Of a DNA stretch of 64,000 nucleotides, positions 45,532 to 54,598 are shown in pieces. Position 1 is the stretch's first letter, and each line of letters opens with the position of its first letter. The notes below the pieces were generated by a model. It had not been told where the DNA came from. It did no database searches and was given only the letters and a program-made list of their open reading frames with translations. Source of the DNA: Saprospiraceae bacterium (lineage in GTDB: Bacteria; Bacteroidota; Bacteroidia; Chitinophagales; Saprospiraceae); assembly GCA_016709995.1 (NCBI GenBank), contig JADJLQ010000001.1, forward strand, positions 2,514,001 through 2,578,000. The letters are read 5' to 3'. A program made the translations under genes and the position numbers.

Positions 45532-46239
45532 TTAGTGTGATTGATTTAAGATTTTTATTGCGATATTCCGAAATCGGTGGAGCGCACCAGGACGCCACGA
45601 ATCTATCGGCATAAGCTCAGATTCTGCTGTCGAATCATATAATGCAGTCCAGTGACACTGCAAGCCAATCATGCCATCCTCAGTACCAGCTATAAAATCA
45701 TTTTTTGATTGTTGCACTTCGTACATTTTAATGCCATTGACCCATAAAGTTACTGATGGTATCGCACCTACCATTTTGACTTTTATTGAATTCCAATCTT
45801 TTGTGTTCCATACTTTTCTAATTTCTGTGGCTTGTGCGGGCACACCCACCTGAATTCTTTCGCCCATAAGATCACCAAGCCCACCAAGGATATCCAATTC
45901 TATCTGATATGCTGCCCCACCTTCATTGGATCGCAAAAAAATACCTCCATTGGAAAAAGAGTCAATCTTCGCTTCGAGGTACAACTCAAAATCCGAGTAC
46001 TTCTTATCAGACAACAATACACCGCCCTGGCCGAACGGATATTGATGCACTGTTATCATGCCATCTATTACTTTAAAATCGGGCGTGGTGCCCTGGTGTG
46101 AAGACCGGCTGATATGCCATCCTTTTAAATTCTTACCATTAAAAATAGATTTAAAACCACGTGGTATTTGCGCCTGTAGCAAATCATTACAATTGAAACT
46201 GCCACAGAAAAAAAACAAAACAATCATTATTACTCTCAT
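45532..46239 (-). CDS. DUF1080 protein (3-keto-disaccharide hydrolase family)
   Basis: 235 residues with a signal peptide (MRVIMIVLFFFCGSFN). The family's concanavalin-like fold is marked by GFKSIFNGKNLKGWHISR near the start, GGVLLSDKKYSDFELYLEAKIDS, NGGIFLRSN, AYQIELDILGG and VWNTKDWNSIKVKM. Characterised relatives cleave 3-keto-glycosides made by sugar 3-dehydrogenases, so a hydrolase role is likely but the substrate is inferred. It is the last gene of the six-gene minus-strand operon and overlaps the previous gene by four bases (ATGA). Confidence 0.9.
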   Translation of the reverse strand: MRVIMIVLFFFCGSFNCNDLLQAQIPRGFKSIFNGKNLKGWHISRSSHQGTTPDFKVIDGMITVHQYPFGQGGVLLSDKKYSDFELYLEAKIDSFSNGGIFLRSNEGGAAYQIELDILGGLGDLMGERIQVGVPAQATEIRKVWNTKDWNSIKVKMVGAIPSVTLWVNGIKMYEVQQSKNDFIAGTEDGMIGLQCHWTALYDSTAESELMPIDSWRPGALHRFRNIAIKILNQSH

Positions 46240-47051
46240 GGATCTCTTTTTAATTCCATGACCAATCTAAAACCTACATCGTAACCACTACCCGGTCCAC
46301 CCGCATGGGTCATATAAGTTGCATTTTTGACATCGCCAAAAAAAGAGGCTCCTTTTAACACGTGTTGTTTGCCTTTATCAGGTGATAGCTCATCGGCAAA
46401 TAATTTTTCATTGTAATAATCCCGGGTCCATTCCCACACGTTGCCCAGCATGTCGTAAATACCCCAGCTATTGGGGTTCTTTTGACCTACCATGGAAGTG
46501 GATTGACAGGCTATCACCGCACTGGACTGGATCTTGTCCCAGCTAATATCTTCTGTTATGCCTGCCCGCGCGGCATATTCCCATTCAAATTCCGTGGGCA
46601 GCCTGTAGTGGGCGTATTTTTTTTCCAATCGATTTAATTTTTTTATAAACCGCTGAGCCATCATCCAGGTAACATTTTCGACCGGATGTAAGTCACTTTG
46701 ATCCATAACTTTGCCATTTTGAAAAAAGGAAGGATTCTTTTTTATTACAGAGCTCCATTGGCCTTGAGTGACTTCGTATTTTCCAATATAATAAGGTTTT
46801 TTAATTTGGACCCTAAAGCCAGGTCGAGCATCGCGCGCGGCAAGGCGGACTGCCTCCTGCCGCATAGATTCATCCAGGGGTAAGTCTGAGCCCCAGAGCA
46901 CCATATTTGAAACTGTCGGCTGGAATCTGCCTGAGATATATTCACCTTTAGGGATTCTGACAAATTCTATTCCAAAATTATCGGTATAAACTTCCTGACC
47001 ATAAACCAATGTGGTCAATATACAATAGCATAATATCCAATATGATTTCAT
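46236..47051 (-). CDS. SUMF1/formylglycine-enzyme-like protein, probably non-catalytic
   Basis: 271 residues with a signal peptide (about 1-19). The FGE-sulfatase domain begins FVRIPKGEYISGR and includes KKPYYIGKYEVTQGQW, LPTEFEWEYAARAG, WGIYDMLGNVWEWTRDYY and the closing VGFRLVMEL. The usual RGGSW and Cys-containing active-site segment is replaced by LKGASFFGDVKNATYM, without a Cys. It therefore probably does not make formylglycine and may be a binding or structural member. Its start shares one base with the stop of the haem dehydrogenase (TAATG), and its stop overlaps the DUF1080 start. Confidence 0.85.
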   Translation of the reverse strand: MKSYWILCYCILTTLVYGQEVYTDNFGIEFVRIPKGEYISGRFQPTVSNMVLWGSDLPLDESMRQEAVRLAARDARPGFRVQIKKPYYIGKYEVTQGQWSSVIKKNPSFFQNGKVMDQSDLHPVENVTWMMAQRFIKKLNRLEKKYAHYRLPTEFEWEYAARAGITEDISWDKIQSSAVIACQSTSMVGQKNPNSWGIYDMLGNVWEWTRDYYNEKLFADELSPDKGKQHVLKGASFFGDVKNATYMTHAGGPGSGYDVGFRLVMELKRDP

Positions 47052-49459
47052 TACTGAGCGTTCTGCTTTTTCAAACTGTCATTTAATGCTGATCTAAAAT
47101 GACCACCCCATCTTTGACCATTACTACCTGGTTTGCCCTGAGACCAGTTTTGCGCTTCTCCCCTACCCAACTTGAATATTTCCAATAGTCGTTGATCCGG
47201 CATAGCATCCATATAAGCGGTCTGACGAATATCTTCCACTTCTTCGACCGTTACTGTTGATACCCTATTGCCCAGGTCATTGCTATTGCGAATATAACTC
47301 AATACAGAGGCTATCCACTCGTCACTTTGATGTTTTTGCGGTAGCATGACACCAGGATAGTTTTTACCATCTACGGGCCCCTTTAATCCATACAGCAAAA
47401 TCTGAATAAGCATGATTTTATCGCCATTCACCCGAGGTGATCCTGCCAGTGGAGGAGCTATAGAGGGGATACCTTGTACGAGTACGCCTTTGCCGTCTGC
47501 CCCATGACAATTGGAACAGAATTGTTTAAATGTGATGGCCCCCTGGGCTAACAATTTTTTATCTCCCTTGTTGAGAAGTTTAATCCTGGATGCTTCTGCC
47601 TTTGCCCGTGCATGAGAGTCTAAAAATACTGCATGCGAAAATTGTATGAGTTCATTGCCAGAATTGGTCTCAAGAATATCCTCTACTATAGATCTTGCAG
47701 TAGCAGAGCCACTGGTCCTAAGGGATAAGTACAATTGGAATACCACATCTTGCTCAGGGTCATTTTTTAAAACTGCGAGCGACAGCATAAAGGCTGTATC
47801 TTCCTGCCTTATCCATTTTTCTCCAACCCAAATGGCTGCTTTTCTGATTTGAGGGTGTACAGAATGCAATACATTTTTAATAACGGATAGATCTATCACA
47901 CCCAATCCTTCTAAAGTCCACAGTGCATGCAAAGCTGCAAGATGATTTTGCCCGGTTTTAATATCATCCAGAATTATTTTTTCCAACCTTGATTTTATGG
48001 AGGTATCACCATGTATGATCATAAGTTGTTGAGCCATATCCCTCCACCAACCATTGGGATGGGAAAGGTACGAGATTAGTTCCAGCGGTGATTTGTCTAG
48101 CAAGGATGGAAGAATATAATCTGGTCGAAAGTCTTTATGTCTTACTCTATAAATTCTACCCATATGCCTATTCTTGTCCAGGCCTAATGCTTTTATTTTT
48201 TTATTGAGATACGAATCTTCTTCTGCGAACTCGCCCTCCTGGATGATGCCATGATACATATCTACGATATAAAAACATCCATCAGGTCCAGTGTAGGTAT
48301 TGACTGGTCTGAAGTTGAAATCGGATGAAGCAAGCCACTCTTTCTCCTGGTATACATTGTCCACGGTTCTTTTACCCAGTTGATTGTTTATAGTGCCACG
48401 CTTAATTATTCTAGCCACGGGCTCCGCAATAAAATAATCGCCATACATATCAGCAGGCATACGATCTCCTCTAAAAACTGATTGCCCGCAGCCTGAAGTA
48501 AAATGCGTGAGCGTGCTGTCTGAGGAACTTAACACATCAGGACCTCCCTGAGCATCTAGCGTACTCATGATAGGATATGGCACAGTAAATTCATCAGAAT
48601 ACTGATCAGTGAAATTGAGAGATCCATATGCAGGCATCTGATTAAATTGTACTACGGGCAGACCCGGACCAGCCTCAGAATAATACAGACGACCATAATC
48701 ATCGGATGTCATACCCCACTGACCGATCATATTATCGATCATCGTATCGGCTACTAACAAACCATTTTTGTACTTAAAGCGGAGATTGTCCCTACTAGGA
48801 TAAATCCAATTGTCCAGGTTCCAAATCAGGCCTCCATTCTGGTGTTCCATATTGCGGGCATCTAATGCTGAATTTTCAAAAACCAGCCTTTTCTGATCAG
48901 CTTTACCATCATGATCAGTGTCTTTGTAAGCATAAAGATGTTGCACATTCGTGACGCCTACGATCAGTTCATTCCCAATGGTCAAAATGACCCGAGGCAA
49001 TAACAGACTATCAATAAACACACTTACTTTGTCCATCTTGCCGTCTCCATTGGTATCTTCCAATTTTTTTATCTGACTGGTGGATGCGAATTGGTCTGTG
49101 CCTCTGGCATCATTCATAAAAGTATTCATCTGTACCACATACATGGCGCCATTGCCATCCCAGGTTAACGCCACCGGATCCTGGATCATTGGTTCGGAGG
49201 CTACTAATTCGATCGAATACCCCGGTGGTAATTGTATTTTTTTTATACTTTCTGCCGGTGACAATGGAATGGGCGATGGATTACGGTCAATCTGCCTTTT
49301 TTCAAATTCAATCATTGTAGAATGGTGGCCAGGGAGCGACTGACAGGCTACAAGGCAAAACAACAAAAAGGTCAGTCCACTCAGTAAAGACATCCATCTT
49401 TTGCGTGATACCAAAAATGGAATATTATATGTTGTATCATCTGAAATCGAATCCTGCAT
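47051..49459 (-). CDS. Exported PVC-type dehydrogenase with HEAT-like and cytochrome c domains
   Basis: 802 residues from the ATG at 49459 (a TTG at 49483 is possible). A probable lipoprotein signal (LLFCLVACQS, Cys near residue 39) targets it outside the inner membrane. A six-bladed beta-propeller of the membrane-bound-dehydrogenase type follows (IQLPPGYSIELVASEP, VALTWDGNGAMYVVQM). Then come a helical repeat region (about 480-640) and a C-terminal cytochrome c domain with haem motif CSNCH (FKQFCSNCHGADGKG). It is likely an electron-donating sugar or alcohol oxidase; the substrate is unknown. Confidence 0.88.
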   Translation of the reverse strand: MQDSISDDTTYNIPFLVSRKRWMSLLSGLTFLLFCLVACQSLPGHHSTMIEFEKRQIDRNPSPIPLSPAESIKKIQLPPGYSIELVASEPMIQDPVALTWDGNGAMYVVQMNTFMNDARGTDQFASTSQIKKLEDTNGDGKMDKVSVFIDSLLLPRVILTIGNELIVGVTNVQHLYAYKDTDHDGKADQKRLVFENSALDARNMEHQNGGLIWNLDNWIYPSRDNLRFKYKNGLLVADTMIDNMIGQWGMTSDDYGRLYYSEAGPGLPVVQFNQMPAYGSLNFTDQYSDEFTVPYPIMSTLDAQGGPDVLSSSDSTLTHFTSGCGQSVFRGDRMPADMYGDYFIAEPVARIIKRGTINNQLGKRTVDNVYQEKEWLASSDFNFRPVNTYTGPDGCFYIVDMYHGIIQEGEFAEEDSYLNKKIKALGLDKNRHMGRIYRVRHKDFRPDYILPSLLDKSPLELISYLSHPNGWWRDMAQQLMIIHGDTSIKSRLEKIILDDIKTGQNHLAALHALWTLEGLGVIDLSVIKNVLHSVHPQIRKAAIWVGEKWIRQEDTAFMLSLAVLKNDPEQDVVFQLYLSLRTSGSATARSIVEDILETNSGNELIQFSHAVFLDSHARAKAEASRIKLLNKGDKKLLAQGAITFKQFCSNCHGADGKGVLVQGIPSIAPPLAGSPRVNGDKIMLIQILLYGLKGPVDGKNYPGVMLPQKHQSDEWIASVLSYIRNSNDLGNRVSTVTVEEVEDIRQTAYMDAMPDQRLLEIFKLGRGEAQNWSQGKPGSNGQRWGGHFRSALNDSLKKQNAQ

Positions 49460-49489
49460 GATCTGTTGATAGCGGTAAACCAATTTTGA

Positions 49490-50530
49490 TTAAAACTTTT
49501 TAATTTCGGCAACTAACTTATCCAAATCCTGTAAAGAATGCAAGGCACTAATAATAATCCGCGTGTATAGTCTGTCTTTAGGACTTGGATAAGCAAAATG
49601 TGATATCTTGATTTTCTTTAATTCCAAATAATCTGTAAGCGCATGCCGGTCAGTGCAATAAACAGGTAAGCCCTGCGTGAATGTAAACATCGCAAGATCC
49701 TTGGTCATAGATATAAAATATGTGGTATTGTTTAAGAGAGCATGTTGTGCCTGGGCATAGATTTGATCTGCATGCAGGTAGGCGTGAACATAAGCGGGCA
49801 CCATCGGTGAGCTGCCTCCAAATAAAGGGTGTGTACGGATCGAAGAGATATATTGCACCGGGCCAGCAATCACACCTCCAGGCAACCCCATGGCCTTGCC
49901 CAATGATGCGATGACTATAGTATTTGGATGCAATGCTAAGACTTCGTGATAAAGCCCACCGCAATTATGCCCTATCAATCCAATCGCATGGGAGTCATCC
50001 ATGATCAATACAATTTCTTTGTCTTTAGGCAAACTGGTGATCCACGATAAGTCAGGACGGGTCCCTGTAAGTGCGTCGACGCTATTAAAAGTGATTACAT
50101 GCCGATTATGTTCAGAGAGGTGGATATGATCCAATGAATCTTCGATAGAACAACTAAAATTGTTGGGTGAGTGATGATGATACCCGGGATGAATAGCTAC
50201 GTGGGCATTGGTAGCAAAATGGTAGAAATAATCATCGCCGAGGACTTCAAGCATCAATCTGCCGGCCAATGTCCCGGAAGACACCAAAACAGAGGATTGA
50301 GCCCCTATCCATGCAGCCAATTTTTCTTCAGCTTGATTAAAAACCGGAATATCAATGCCTAATCTGCTCGCGCCATAATTAGTACCATAAAGGTCCAATC
50401 CTTGTTTGACCAAATCACCAAAATCCTGATTGGCATGAATACCCAGGTATCCGGTACCTCCATAATATAAATATTCCTGATCCTTATGCCAAATGGTTCT
50501 GTTCGGAATATGTCTTGCGTACTTCAACAA
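49490..50530 (-). CDS. Alpha-oxoamine-synthase-like PLP enzyme (BioF/KBL family)
   Basis: About 346 residues from the TTG at 50530; the same frame opens at a TTG at 50578 inside the preceding gene. Family motifs: YGGTGYLGI, GTNYGASRLGIDIP, SSGTLAGRLMLEVL, the substrate/PLP DDSHAIGLIG motif and the PLP lysine in IASLGKAMGLPGG. Family members condense an amino acid with acyl-CoA (8-amino-7-oxononanoate synthase uses L-alanine). Here the gene follows a dipeptide epimerase and an LD-carboxypeptidase, so use of released L-Ala or another amino acid is only a hypothesis. Confidence 0.85.
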   Translation of the reverse strand: MLKYARHIPNRTIWHKDQEYLYYGGTGYLGIHANQDFGDLVKQGLDLYGTNYGASRLGIDIPVFNQAEEKLAAWIGAQSSVLVSSGTLAGRLMLEVLGDDYFYHFATNAHVAIHPGYHHHSPNNFSCSIEDSLDHIHLSEHNRHVITFNSVDALTGTRPDLSWITSLPKDKEIVLIMDDSHAIGLIGHNCGGLYHEVLALHPNTIVIASLGKAMGLPGGVIAGPVQYISSIRTHPLFGGSSPMVPAYVHAYLHADQIYAQAQHALLNNTTYFISMTKDLAMFTFTQGLPVYCTDRHALTDYLELKKIKISHFAYPSPKDRLYTRIIISALHSLQDLDKLVAEIKKF

Positions 50531-50537
50531 TATAATC

Positions 50538-51563
50538 TTAGATAGGGTTTTTGACCAACAGCTCAGCACCTGTGCCAAACTTATCCGAAAATACTACGCT
50601 GCCGTAATGGAGATAAACACCTTTGGCAGGATCATTGGAGATCAGCATAGACCCATCTAAATCAGCGTAGTCTACCAGGGGAAGAATTTGAGCCAATGCT
50701 GAAATACCTATGGAAGTCTCGGTCATACAGCCAATCATAATCTTAAGCTCATACTGTCTGGCCATTTGGATCATGGCGATTGCAGGTGTGAGCCCACCAC
50801 ACTTCATAAGTTTAATATTGATGCCATGAAAAAGATCAGCACATTTTTCTATATCCTCGGCAGTATGACAAGATTCATCAGCAAATAAAGGGAGGGCGCT
50901 TTCATCGTATACTTCTGACATTTCATCGTCCATCATCGCAGGGAGGGGCTGCTCTATATAGTCCACATTGAGTTCTTGCAGGATGAATGAATATTCGATG
51001 GTCTGCTCTTTGGTCCAACCTTCATTGACATCTACTCTCAAAGACTTGTCAGTATGGGCCCTGATCGCGCGCATAATATCCATATCATGATCTGTGCCCA
51101 GTTTGACTTTATAGATGGGCCAGGGATGTTCATCAATATGTCTCAGCATGGCCGCCGTATCGTCAATACCTACGGTAAGACTGGACAATGGACATGAATC
51201 TGTCTCCATGCCCCACAGATCTATCAATCTCTTTCCTTGAAGTTTGCCATACAAATCGTGATAGGCCATATCCAAAGCACACAGGACAAATCGATCTTGT
51301 CCAAACATTTTAAGCAACTCCTTATATCTCGCCCCTGGTGGTATGATATCCATGGATTCGATCCATGATTTATGATCCAGCACCAATTGAACCATTTTCT
51401 CAAGATTTTTGCCATAATATAGAATCTCTGTGGCTTCGCCATATCCGGATGATCCTTCATGCTTCAATTCCAATATCATACATCTTCTATTGGCCGCACT
51501 GCCATGAGAAGTGGTGAATACTTTTCTTGTCTGTAGATTATAAGTATGTATCGTTAATTTCAT
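50538..51563 (-). CDS. L-Ala-D/L-Glu dipeptide epimerase (enolase superfamily)
   Basis: 341 residues. The enolase-superfamily capping and barrel motifs are visible: YGEATEILYYG, the catalytic KxK pair (YKVKLGTDHD), metal ligands in LRVDVNEGWT, YIEQPLP and LFADESCH, and the second Lys in GINIKLMKCGGLTPA. This is the muropeptide-recycling dipeptide epimerase pattern (YcjG/YkfB group). It overlaps the LD-carboxypeptidase stop by four bases (ATGA). Confidence 0.92.
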   Translation of the reverse strand: MKLTIHTYNLQTRKVFTTSHGSAANRRCMILELKHEGSSGYGEATEILYYGKNLEKMVQLVLDHKSWIESMDIIPPGARYKELLKMFGQDRFVLCALDMAYHDLYGKLQGKRLIDLWGMETDSCPLSSLTVGIDDTAAMLRHIDEHPWPIYKVKLGTDHDMDIMRAIRAHTDKSLRVDVNEGWTKEQTIEYSFILQELNVDYIEQPLPAMMDDEMSEVYDESALPLFADESCHTAEDIEKCADLFHGINIKLMKCGGLTPAIAMIQMARQYELKIMIGCMTETSIGISALAQILPLVDYADLDGSMLISNDPAKGVYLHYGSVVFSDKFGTGAELLVKNPI

Positions 51564-52573
51564 GGCAATCTCACTTCAAGGCTAAATTCACTGGTATTTA
51601 ATATTGCACTAGCGCCGATGGGCAAGGTACATTGATTTGCAATGTGCCCAATCGGGAATCCATACACCGCCGGCACCTTTAATTTCGCTATTCGATCCAT
51701 CATGACTTCCCTCAGTGTAAAAGAATTAGAATCTGGTTTTTTCTCACAGCCTTCACATACGCCTACTATGACTCCTTTTATTTTTGAAAGCGGCAATGCC
51801 TGAAACATCTGAGTAAGCATCCTGTCAATCCGGTAGGGTGCTTCCTCAATATCTTCGAGAAAAAGCAAGGTATCTTTTTTAATCTTAAGATATTCAGTCC
51901 CACTCATGGCTGAAAGTAAGGAAAGATTGCCACCCCAAAGATGACCTCGTGCCTGACCATCGTTGATGACGAATCTATCAAAAGTGGTCTTGCCTTCCGC
52001 CGACACTGCATCATTTTCCTCACAAGGTTTTATCTGAAAGCTTTGTCCTGAAGATCCAAAAATCACTTTCCTGAGCATGTCCACACTATAAGCAGTAAAA
52101 TCTGAAGATGCCACCGGGCCATGCAGGTTGTGTTGTCCTGCTTCAGTGTACAAGGCGAGATGCAAGGCTGTCACATCGCTATAACCAATCAATAATTTGG
52201 GATGTGTCCTGATAAGATCCAGGTCCAGATCAGGCAATAAATGGGTACATCCATACCCACCTCTAATGCACCAGATGGCCTTTATGGTGTCGTCGCGATA
52301 CATCTCATGCAGATCGGAGAGTCTATTCTGATCCTTTCCGGCGAGATATCCGGCCTGATCCAAAATATGCCTGCCGGGCACCGGAATGAGTCCGATGGAC
52401 TTCAAATTATCGATGGCTTTGTCGAGCTTTTCCTGGGTAATCGGGCTAGCAGGACAGATCAAGCCTACTTTATCTCCTGGCATTAAATAACGAGATTTTG
52501 TTTTCTCCGGCATACCCTGCAAGATAATCATACTTGCCCCTACCATGGTCTTATTAAATGCTCGTCTATTCAT
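51560..52573 (-). CDS. LD-carboxypeptidase (S66 family, LdcA/MccF-like)
   Basis: 337 residues. The S66 fold is marked by MPGDKVGLICPASPITQEKLDKA near the start, the nucleophile Ser or oxyanion region in WCIRGGYGCTHLLPDL, LLIGYSDVTALHLALY and the GGNLSLLSAMSGTEY segment, with VPAVYGFPIGHIANQ near the C-terminus. Such enzymes remove D-Ala from muropeptides. The N-terminus (MNRRAFNKTMVGASMIILQG) has an RR pair and resembles a Tat or exported start. It is the first gene of the run ending at 45532. Confidence 0.92.
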   Translation of the reverse strand: MNRRAFNKTMVGASMIILQGMPEKTKSRYLMPGDKVGLICPASPITQEKLDKAIDNLKSIGLIPVPGRHILDQAGYLAGKDQNRLSDLHEMYRDDTIKAIWCIRGGYGCTHLLPDLDLDLIRTHPKLLIGYSDVTALHLALYTEAGQHNLHGPVASSDFTAYSVDMLRKVIFGSSGQSFQIKPCEENDAVSAEGKTTFDRFVINDGQARGHLWGGNLSLLSAMSGTEYLKIKKDTLLFLEDIEEAPYRIDRMLTQMFQALPLSKIKGVIVGVCEGCEKKPDSNSFTLREVMMDRIAKLKVPAVYGFPIGHIANQCTLPIGASAILNTSEFSLEVRLP

Positions 52574-52744
52574 AACTTAAAGATATTGGGTCTGAATGAT
52601 ATTTAATCCATACGCCCCTTCCTCTTTCGTCGAAGATAATAATCCCTTAATCCATAATACTTGGCATCAAGGAGCCGTCCTTCTAGATTTGTTAGATCAT
52701 GGCAGCAAAGTAAGATACTTGTGCTCCCCGTATTTAAAAAGAGT

Positions 52745-52795
52745 GAGTCTTTTCATATAAACCCTTTATTGATAAACGTATCTTTTAAAGGGTTT
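52745..52795 (+). terminator. Candidate hairpin with T-run near the glpD stop
   Basis: Plus strand: AACCCTTTA ... TAAAGGGTT with a loop of about 17 bases, then TTTTTTCGTTTTT. The T-run is only good on the plus strand, where no upstream gene is evident. The minus strand lacks one. The T-run side overlaps the glpD stop codon. Confidence 0.3.
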
Positions 52796-54470
52796 TTTCG
52801 TTTTTCCAAAGCATAACCGCTTCGAACTCTTTTTCAAAGTCTGCAATCATCCCGGCCATCTGAGTAGGATTATACTTTAATTCTGTTGCCAATAACTGGC
52901 AGAGCGGTTCAAAATACTTTTTAATTTTTTCCCGGCCGAAATATAATTGGCCAGTCCTCCTGATCAGAAAATCAGAGATAGTGCAGACCATTTCCTGTTG
53001 GATACCATAGATCAATTGGCCCATTTGCAACCTCAGTTCCGGATCGCTGACTTTGCCGCGATAATTTTCTGCCAGGGCAATCACCTGTTCTGTGTTGGTA
53101 CCATACATATCAAAAAGCTTTCGCATGGTCTTATCCTCTACTTCCAGGTGTCTGCCTAATGAAATACAATAACTATATAATTTTTGAAATTCTTCTTCCG
53201 ATTTAAACTCAGAACCACTGACATTAGACAGATCTGTGAGCGCTTCTTCATGGAGTACAGGTACTGACTTATGTTCTGTCTTTTTAAATTCATCAATGAT
53301 CGTTTGTATGACTCTCTCTGCCATTTTTCGATAACCGGTAAGTTTACCCCCTGCGATACTAATCAGCCCGGTTTGACTTATAAAGACTTCGTCTTTTCGA
53401 GACAACTCCGAAAATGATTTACCCGGTTTATAAATCAAAGGCCTCAGTCCAGCCCAGGTAGAACTAATGTCCGAATCAGTAAGTGGTGCCTTTGGGAATA
53501 GATGATTGCAGCTCTGGAGTAAATATTCAACTTCCTTTCCGGTGGCTTGTGGGTGATCCTTATCCTCTTCATATGGAGTATCAGTCGTACCTATGTATGT
53601 ATAGTCATCATGTGGAATAGCAAAAATCATTCGCTTATCTACGATAGACTCAAAGTACATAGGCTGCTTTAAAGGTAATTTTCTGAAAGGCACTACGATA
53701 TGAATGCCCTTGGATAAAATCACTTTTTTGGAAGAATTTTTTTGAGCATCTAATTGAGCTACTCCATCGGTCCAGGGCCCGGTGGCATTCACTATATGAT
53801 CGGCATAAAGCTCATAGGTTTGTTGATTCAGGTGATCCAATACCTTTACACCTGCGACTTTATCCATTTCGTAGATAAAATCTATGACCTCAGTATAATT
53901 AAGGGCAGTGGCTCCACTTTCGACGGACTTTTTGATGATCTCCAGGGTGAGTCTCGTATCATCTACTTTGTATTCATAATATAATCCGGCACCTTTGAGT
54001 TTATCCTCATTAAGGAGAGGTTCTGTTTTGCGGGCAGTTTGTTTCTTGAGCATTAATTTGTGCTCATTATTGCTCACTTTAGCCAACCAATCATACATCC
54101 ACAAAGCAATAGAAGTCGTCACAGGTCCCAGTGTCCCGCCTTTGTAAAACGGGAGCAGCATTTTACTTTTTTTTACAAGATGCCGCGCATTGTTGTATAC
54201 GATTTTACGCTCTGCTCCGGTCTCTTTGACCACTCCAAATTGAAGTTGTTTCAGATATCTCAGGCCACCATGTATCAGTTTGGTAGATCTGCTCGAAGTA
54301 CCACTGGCAAAATCCTTTTTCTCCAACAAGGCAACATCAAAACCTCTGTTGACCCCATCCAGCAGAATACCTGCCCCGGTGATACCTCCTCCGATCACTA
54401 AAATATGCACTCTTTGCCTTGAAAGTTTATCAAGATAGGTGCTTCTATCGCCTGCTGAAAATGGAATCAT
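52785..54470 (-). CDS. glpD: Glycerol-3-phosphate dehydrogenase (GlpA/GlpD type)
   Basis: Membrane-associated FAD enzyme oxidising glycerol-3-phosphate to dihydroxyacetone phosphate and feeding electrons to the quinone pool. 561 residues from the ATG at 54470 (MIPFSAGDRSTYLDKL); a frame from 54539 only adds a foreign hydrophobic tail. Motifs: HILVIGGGITGAGILLDGVNRG, SGTSSRSTKLIHGGLRYL, the NATGPWTDG region, and ISIAGGKLTGYRKMAE. The C-terminal domain is complete. It is divergent from glpK, with 128 bases between the starts. Confidence 0.96.
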   Translation of the reverse strand: MIPFSAGDRSTYLDKLSRQRVHILVIGGGITGAGILLDGVNRGFDVALLEKKDFASGTSSRSTKLIHGGLRYLKQLQFGVVKETGAERKIVYNNARHLVKKSKMLLPFYKGGTLGPVTTSIALWMYDWLAKVSNNEHKLMLKKQTARKTEPLLNEDKLKGAGLYYEYKVDDTRLTLEIIKKSVESGATALNYTEVIDFIYEMDKVAGVKVLDHLNQQTYELYADHIVNATGPWTDGVAQLDAQKNSSKKVILSKGIHIVVPFRKLPLKQPMYFESIVDKRMIFAIPHDDYTYIGTTDTPYEEDKDHPQATGKEVEYLLQSCNHLFPKAPLTDSDISSTWAGLRPLIYKPGKSFSELSRKDEVFISQTGLISIAGGKLTGYRKMAERVIQTIIDEFKKTEHKSVPVLHEEALTDLSNVSGSEFKSEEEFQKLYSYCISLGRHLEVEDKTMRKLFDMYGTNTEQVIALAENYRGKVSDPELRLQMGQLIYGIQQEMVCTISDFLIRRTGQLYFGREKIKKYFEPLCQLLATELKYNPTQMAGMIADFEKEFEAVMLWKNEKTL

Positions 54471-54598
54471 TGGTGGGTCAAAAGTAGCTAATAATATTAA
54501 ATAAAAATATAATGTATGATCGCCAAAAGCAGATTTCAAAGATTTTTAATTTTATGATTTTATTAGTAGCTTGGGCATTTTAAAAAAAAACGCAATTC

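Noticed and set aside
52574..52784. Small RNA on the plus strand ending at the hairpin near 52745-52795
   Set aside because: Only the hairpin supports it; no promoter element matching TAnnTTTG was found at a sensible distance.
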